Assembly (NCBI RefSeq): GCF_905220415.1
Contig: NC_059561.1
Location: forward strand, 7,208,001 to 7,272,000
Source: Colias croceus
Lineage: Eukaryota; Arthropoda; Insecta; Lepidoptera; Pieridae
DNA: 64,000 bases
Direction: 5' to 3'
Position 1 is the stretch's first letter; the number at the start of each line of letters is the position of its first letter. Both the position numbers and the translations under genes were made by a program. This document shows positions 58,471 to 64,000 of the stretch, piece by piece. The notes below the pieces were generated by a model. That model saw only the letters and a list, made by a program, of their open reading frames with translations. It did not search any database and was not told the DNA's origin.

Positions 58471-58722
58471 TACAGGGTGTAAGGGACAGCCTCCCGAAAA
58501 CTTTAACCATGGAATCATTCTGAGCAACTTTCCCAAAGAAACCATATTGCGGAAATGAAAAAAAAAAATTCGGCTTCCCATACAAAATTTTCGAGTGAGA
58601 TGCTAATTTTGTATGGGAGGTTGAAATTTTTTTTTTCTTTTCCACAATATGCTTTCTTTGAGAAAGTTGCTCAGAATGATTCCATGGTTAAAGTTTTCGG
58701 GTGACTGTCACTTACACCCTGA
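58471..58722. mobile_element. MITE of the TACAGGGTGTAAG type
   Basis: About 252 bp, arms nearly identical for roughly 100 bp (ACAGGGTGTAAG, CCCGAAAACTTTAACCATGG, AATCATTCTGAGCAACTTTC), joined by an A/T-rich loop. The start ACAGGGTGTAA is also shared with the 15210-16671 element, pointing to a related transposase. Confidence 0.85.
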
Positions 58723-58724
58723 AT

Positions 58725-58896
58725 GTTCTAAAAATATACAACAGTTATAAAAAATATTACTTAACATCTATATTATTCTACATAGGTAATCGTAAAAATC
58801 TCAGTTCTCTCTATAAATATTTTTAAAATGCAATGAACTAAAAGCGGCTCTACAATATTTATAACAATCCTATAAAAATAAGGATAAAATATTATT
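58725..58896 (+). repeat. Duplicated block copy 2 inside the hAT-like element
   Basis: Second copy of the 58286-58457 block, beginning directly after the MITE at GTTCTAAAAATATAC. Confidence 0.8.
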
Positions 58897-60627
58897 CTTT
58901 TATTTTAACAAGTAAAGACTAAAGATATTGCTCTTAATTTACTTAAATCATATCCTATAATATTAGAAAAACACAAAGCAAATAAAAATCAAAACTCAAA
59001 CAGACTACTTAGCGCGTTTCATGATCATGACACTTAATAAATCACAGTTAAAATCACATTAATTATTTTTATAAGTCAACTTTCGTTTTCCATAAAAATA
59101 AAAATTCTAATACATATAAAATCATTTCAAACTTTTAAAAAGCGCAAATCAATTTGACTCAATAATGAATTTACCTTATGTTATTGATGAATTTACCTTA
59201 TGTGAATGATGACTGTAATATTAAAATGTAAATCATTATATTGCTGGTTTCATCGCAGGCTGAAAGGTAGATATAATTCACTTGCCTTGCTTGCTGGCGG
59301 TACTTTACTACTTGTGGCAAATTTACAATAACCCGAATATACCTGTGACGAACTTACACATACTTTTTAAGGCATGTGACGAATTTACTTTCAATGTATG
59401 GAGTTTTAAAAACGTGACGAATTAACTTTGTGGCAAATTTACAATAACCCGTTATTAGTTAGTTAGTTATCTTTAGAACGGCTGAAACGTAACCTACGTC
59501 CTTAAAATATTAGCTTTATTTACAAGTATTTTGTTAATAATTTTGAAGTTTTCTAAAATCTAAATCATAATATTATTCCATATTCTACGCTAGCACTCAA
59601 TACAACTTTATATTATAACGCAATAACTTCAAATTGACGAAGGGTATAAGATATTTCAGTCCCTAAAAAACCGATCAATAATACGGATGTCAAATATTAT
59701 CTGCTCCGTACCCGTCGAAGGAAACGAATTTTCTCTTTATTATTACAAATATCCTCGTCAATAGATACAAATGTGATATCCATATTTTTTCATAAAATCT
59801 CTATTTTGTACCTATTTTATTAACTTTTTAACTTTACACTGTGACCAGTGATTTATTAAACAATTTTTTATCTGTAAAACTTATCGTAACCAAATTACTA
59901 ACAATATTTGAAGACATTACGGATTGTCATGTTATAATTTCTACATTAGGTATCCTATCTTCACCGAATAATCTAAAATAGTCTAAAAATCTTTATTACT
60001 TAAATTTCTAAAAAATGTGACCTAAATTCCTACACAGCTACTGTAAGTAATGCCAACATTAAAAGCAATAACTTCCACATTAATTGATTATAAGAACTTC
60101 TAGAACTTTCCGGAATTCCCTCACGACGTCGTTGACTAATTTCATAAAGTTCCCCAAAAAGGAAAACTTTTACAAAATAACGTTATTATATACAAAGCCT
60201 GAACCTTAATTCCAGGCTTCGAACTTTATATTAGGAAATCCGTTGAGATGGCGTAATTTAAAAAGTTTCCGCGTATATTTGTTTATCAGGGCTTTGTCGT
60301 TCTTAATTAGAACGTGAGGACCAAGGAATGATAAGAAGGATGAATTTTCTCCGGAATAAATCATCGTTTATTGATAGGAGTTTGTAAACAACTTCATCAA
60401 ATTAAATGTAAACATATTCTCTCCGATCACACCATCGCAGTGAAAATTGTTTTAGATTTGAAGCATCCTCTTTATTTTATTTATCGTGTTAAAAAGCATA
60501 AGCCATTAATATTCGTAAATTGAACTTACAAAGAAACTTTTGCTATCATTTTCTAAAATTAGTGACAATCCAAAACAATTTATTTAATTATGTACGGATA
60601 TTTAAATATTGTTTTGTTCAATTTCAG

Positions 60628-61692
60628 GTGTACATCAGCGAAATATCCGTACCAGATATACGCGGCTGTCTCAGCGCCGTGCTCAAAGTGGTCGGCCATC
60701 TTGGAGTTCTCTTCAGTTTCACCATAGGAGCCTACTTGGATTGGCAGCAACTAGCCTTATGTATATCAGCTGCTCCACTACTACTGTTCTGTACGGTCCT
60801 ATACATCCCAGAAACACCAAGCTACCTCGTGCTAATCGGTAAAGATGAAGAGGCCTACAAAAGCCTTCTTTGGTTACGCGGTCCAAACTCAGACGTTGCC
60901 CAGGAACTAGCAACTATACGCACTAATGTGCTGGCTAGCAAGAATTTCAGTCAACGACAGAGTCAAATGTCTAGCAGTCAATTGATAAGTTCTTTAGACG
61001 TTAGAACTATGAATCGCCTTCTTGGACCTATTCTAGTGACGTGTGGACTCATGATGTTCCAGAGATTTTCTGGAGCTCATGCATTTTCGTTCTATGCTGT
61101 GCCGATTTTCAGAAAAACCTTCGGAGGTATGAATCCTCACGGCGCAGCAATAGCAGTTTCTTTTGTACAATTATTGGCATCTTGTCTCTCTGGTCTTCTA
61201 ATAGACACAGTCGGTCGTCTTCCACTACTCATAGTCAGCTCTGTTTTAATGTCCATGGCCTTAGCTGGTTTCGGTAGTTACGCTTATTACGAAGAGGTTC
61301 ATAGGAACCAGAGAATTCAGAATGTCATGTTCCATCAGACCGTTGGGCAGAATGATTGGATCCCCTTACTTTGTGTCCTTGTTTTCACGATTGCTTTTTC
61401 TTTGGGAATGAGTCCTATTTCTTGGCTGTTGATCAGTGAATTGTTTCCTTTGGAATACAGGGCTTTTGGCAGTGCTATGGCTACAGCGTTCAGTTATCTT
61501 TGTGCTTTTGTTGGAGTTAAAACGTTTGTAGATTTCCAGCAAGCGTTAGGATTGTATGGGGCTTTTTGGTTGTATGCTTCTATAAGTGTGGGAGGGCTTT
61601 GTTTTGTAGTGTGTTGCGTACCGGAGACAAAGGGTAGAGATTTGGATGAAATGGACCCCAATTATGTCCAAAGTTTAAGCCCTAAGAGGTAA
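60628..61692 (+). CDS. Tret1-like: Gene B, terminal exon: TM4-TM12 and C terminus of the transporter
   Basis: Encodes 354 residues plus stop TAA. Acceptor ATTTCAG (AG 60626-60627), opening VYISEISVPDIRG in phase 0. Motifs in predicted full-length numbering: PETPS around 439-443 (usually PETPR), FQRFSGAH at 522-529 (usually QQxxGIN), DTVGRLPLL, SPISWLLISELFPLEYR with the TM10 Trp at 644, and PETKGR near the end. With the upstream exons the protein is predicted at 732 residues, 472 of them the transporter core, which is normal for Tret1/GLUT-type carriers. Closely similar to gene A along its whole length. Relative to A it has a longer central loop (extra RQSQMSSSQLISSLD region) and a longer extracellular loop before TM10. 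Confidence 0.93.
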   Translation: MYISEISVPDIRGCLSAVLKVVGHLGVLFSFTIGAYLDWQQLALCISAAPLLLFCTVLYIPETPSYLVLIGKDEEAYKSLLWLRGPNSDVAQELATIRTNVLASKNFSQRQSQMSSSQLISSLDVRTMNRLLGPILVTCGLMMFQRFSGAHAFSFYAVPIFRKTFGGMNPHGAAIAVSFVQLLASCLSGLLIDTVGRLPLLIVSSVLMSMALAGFGSYAYYEEVHRNQRIQNVMFHQTVGQNDWIPLLCVLVFTIAFSLGMSPISWLLISELFPLEYRAFGSAMATAFSYLCAFVGVKTFVDFQQALGLYGAFWLYASISVGGLCFVVCCVPETKGRDLDEMDPNYVQSLSPKR

Positions 61693-63926
61693 GAGGGTAT
61701 TTAGCTTTCTCCTTTAAACAATTAATTATTAATTTGTTGCGTCTAGAAATTCAATTAAAAATAAAAAATAGATTAATGATTGTATCCCTAAAAGACATTT
61801 CTCAGCAATTACCCTATATAAAATAATAATTTGGATCAATGAAGACAAATCTTTTTGAAAATAATTAGATAATAATATTTTTAAACTATCGAGTCCACTG
61901 CAAAATTTTGGCTGTGCTAAATAAATTAAATACTGACATTTTTATCTACTAACACTGTTACTCTTAGTAATTTATACCTACATATCCCTTTATCATATCT
62001 TAATTCAAATTATTTTTAAATCCCTGAAATATTACAAATAGCAGTTATCGATGAAAACTAGAAAAAAATCTAAATACAAATAACACAATATATTAAAAAA
62101 AAATGTAAAATAATTTTTGTAAATAACTTCTCTATTTAGCGGTCCATTAATATTATACAATTTATTATTTTATTTATTAGCTATATTCCTAATATACAAT
62201 GAAGCCTTAATTTATTTTCAATTTAATCCAGTTAGATTAACTGAAATTAAAATAACGAATTCACAAACGGTAGGTACTCAACTTTGACAAGAAAAATTAA
62301 CAAAGTAGTTTGTAGAAAGAACATAGAAATGTCTTTGAAGAGCCTTGAATGTTTAGAACCACAGTAAACAGAATACGAACAGTAGCGTAACTCCCTACAA
62401 AACGTTAAAAACCGCTCACTCACACAAATATACGCATAGATGAGACTCCGAAGTGACCGCTTAGAACTACCGTTCGTATCTGTTGACTTCAATAGAACTC
62501 TCTAGACATGAGGCATGAGGAACGGGGGTTTAAGCATAGCGGGGACCAATAGCGGTACACGAAATATATCTTTAAACGCTTATTGGCTCAAAAACACATT
62601 AACAAAGTTGAGTAACGCTTGTAAATTCATGTGCAAAAATAATCTATAGTATGTATCAAAAATAATCAAAATGCGTTTACCCTATTTACTATTTTATCGA
62701 GCTTTCAATCTATTGAATAACGTGACAATAAATAAGACAATAAACTTTAGATAGTAGGCTTATATTACATGTATTGATGTAGATAACAATATATTTAAAA
62801 GTATTTTCCTGCATATAATAATATGGCAAATATATACATTTACTTGACTATGGACGATTTCGACAATAAACGAATGAATAAATGTGAAGTAACAGCCTGT
62901 ATTTGGAACAATTAAATATCAATATTTGAGTATCAAATGCGCAGTATTTAACGGATAATATAATTAATTATGCTATTCTAGACATTTACCTGTACAAACA
63001 CAAAATAGACTTCTCTTTTCTGTGGTAAATAAAAGAAAAAAATGGTAAATGTAAACGTTTGGGTACATTGATGGTACATTATTAAGGTACATAGTAACAA
63101 TAACATAAAATTATGACGGAATGAACACTAGTTGCTGCTAAATTTATGTTTTTGCAATTGAAAACAGTTATAATATTTTATAATAATAAATAAGTGGACA
63201 CTGTTGAAATAAAAATTATTGTTCTTTTATTAAATTACTTTTAAAAATATTTTTTGATTACAACTGTCAAAACTTAAAATGTAATACGATACCAGCGCCA
63301 ATGCGATGGTTTCTGAAACTTTAATTACTGCTTACTATAACTGGATGTTTTTCAAGTAATTTTCTATATTAAAATATGATTTTAATAGTATTATCTTATA
63401 TTTATAATTATGAAATCTCTACAAAACTCCAAAACGAGAATTCTTTGATAAACTTACGCATAAATTAAACATAGTTTAAATCGAAACTTGACAATAAATT
63501 ATTTTTAAAGAATTGTTACGATTGGGAGAATACTCTATATAAATCTATTTTTTTGTTAATATAGTTATTTGTATTAATTTAACTGAGCGTTTATCACTGT
63601 TAAAATATTAAATATAATACTTACTTTTAAAAAATAATATGACAATAAAGCTACGTATGCTGAAATCTATAAAATACTAAAGTAATTTTTGATCAAGTTT
63701 TTAATACTTAATCGTATAAAGGAATTAATAATTTATGTATTCTAATATGTTATCATTTTTAAATAATAGTCTATGCATTTGTTTAATGTTAGATTTAATA
63801 GGATTTTATTTATGAATACAAGTAGTACCTACTTATGAAGTCGTTGATAAGAACCAACATTGTTTTCTTTTAAATGATTATAATATTCTTGAAATCAATA
63901 TGTATATATGTATTGTGTATTCTAAA
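61693..63926. other. Downstream of gene B: 3' UTR and intergenic DNA, no gene seen
   Basis: AT-rich. Several AATAAA-like hexamers occur (for example near 61920), so a poly(A) site cannot be chosen by eye. A somewhat less AT-rich patch at about 62330-62560 carries no convincing ORF, exon signal or repeat that I recognise. Confidence 0.5.
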
Positions 63927-64000
63927 AAAGAGGATGTGTGCCAAGCACACGTGTCAGAACTCAGAAGTGAAACTTCTTTGTCAAGATTTAAAGGTACCAA
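63927..64000 (+). repeat. Related repeat fragment at the right edge
   Basis: GAGGATGTGTGCCAAGCACA, then AGAAGTGAAACTTCTTTGTC. Opposite orientation to 52020-52160; continues beyond the window. Confidence 0.55.

Larger units (their letters stand above)
57952..59450. mobile_element. 1.5-kb non-autonomous transposon with 8-bp target duplication (hAT-like)
   Basis: Ends GGGTTATTGTAAATTTGCCA and its reverse complement, arms about 37 bp (through AAGTTAATTCGTCAC), flanked by GTTATTAG at 57944-57951 and 59451-59458. An 8-bp duplication is typical of hAT elements. The motif GTAAATTCGTCAC / GTGACGAATTTAC and GTGTAAATTTGCCAC recur close to both ends. No transposase ORF. Contains a MITE at 58471-58722 between two similar blocks. 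Confidence 0.87.

Overview
The window is AT-rich, intron-rich insect DNA and most likely comes from a moth or butterfly. That reading rests on the transposon flora. There are many short Helitron-like copies of the TC...CTAG type with 3' ends such as GCGGGCGGTAAGCTAG, plus tRNA-headed SINEs, CR1-type LINEs with an esterase-like ORF1, and mariner/Tc1/pogo elements. I cannot name the species.

Two host protein genes are visible, both on the + strand and both sugar transporters of the facilitated trehalose transporter (Tret1-like) group. Gene A enters from the left edge: an internal exon lies at 2703-2890 and the terminal exon at 9516-10547, so its first exons are outside the window. Gene B appears complete in coding sequence: a long N-terminal exon (ATG 38530 to 39309), then 56660-56825, 57212-57399 and 60628-61692. 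Splice phases agree throughout and give a predicted 732 residues, of which the first 260 form a charged Arg/Tyr-rich cytosolic extension. The second exon of A and its counterpart in B have the same length (188 nt) and phase, so the genes look like a tandem duplication. Both lack several residues that are near-invariant in canonical sugar transporters.

The remaining sequence is mostly transposable-element debris. The richest part is the 17.3-kb intron of gene B (39310-56659). It holds a LINE (about 42.5-51.85 kb) with ORF1 and ORF2, and ORF2 is split by two TA-target DNA transposons. One is a decayed pogo-like element (44881-47074), itself hit by a MITE. The other is a Tc1/mariner-superfamily element (47731-49909) with an intact 443-codon transposase. 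Removing both insertions and their TA duplications restores one continuous 958-codon LINE ORF2. The third intron of gene B holds a tRNA-derived SINE beside a 1.5-kb element with an 8-bp target duplication (57952-59450).

The interval between the two genes (10.5-38.5 kb) contains a 5'-truncated LINE, a mariner relic nested inside a TA-flanked inverted-repeat element (15210-16671), a tRNA-Gly(TCC) gene (20631-20702), a 2.2-kb TIR element with degenerate ORFs (27818-30048), a CA microsatellite and many Helitron-like copies. No bacterial-type operons, CRISPR arrays or rRNA genes were seen. Promoters and poly(A) sites could not be assigned with confidence.
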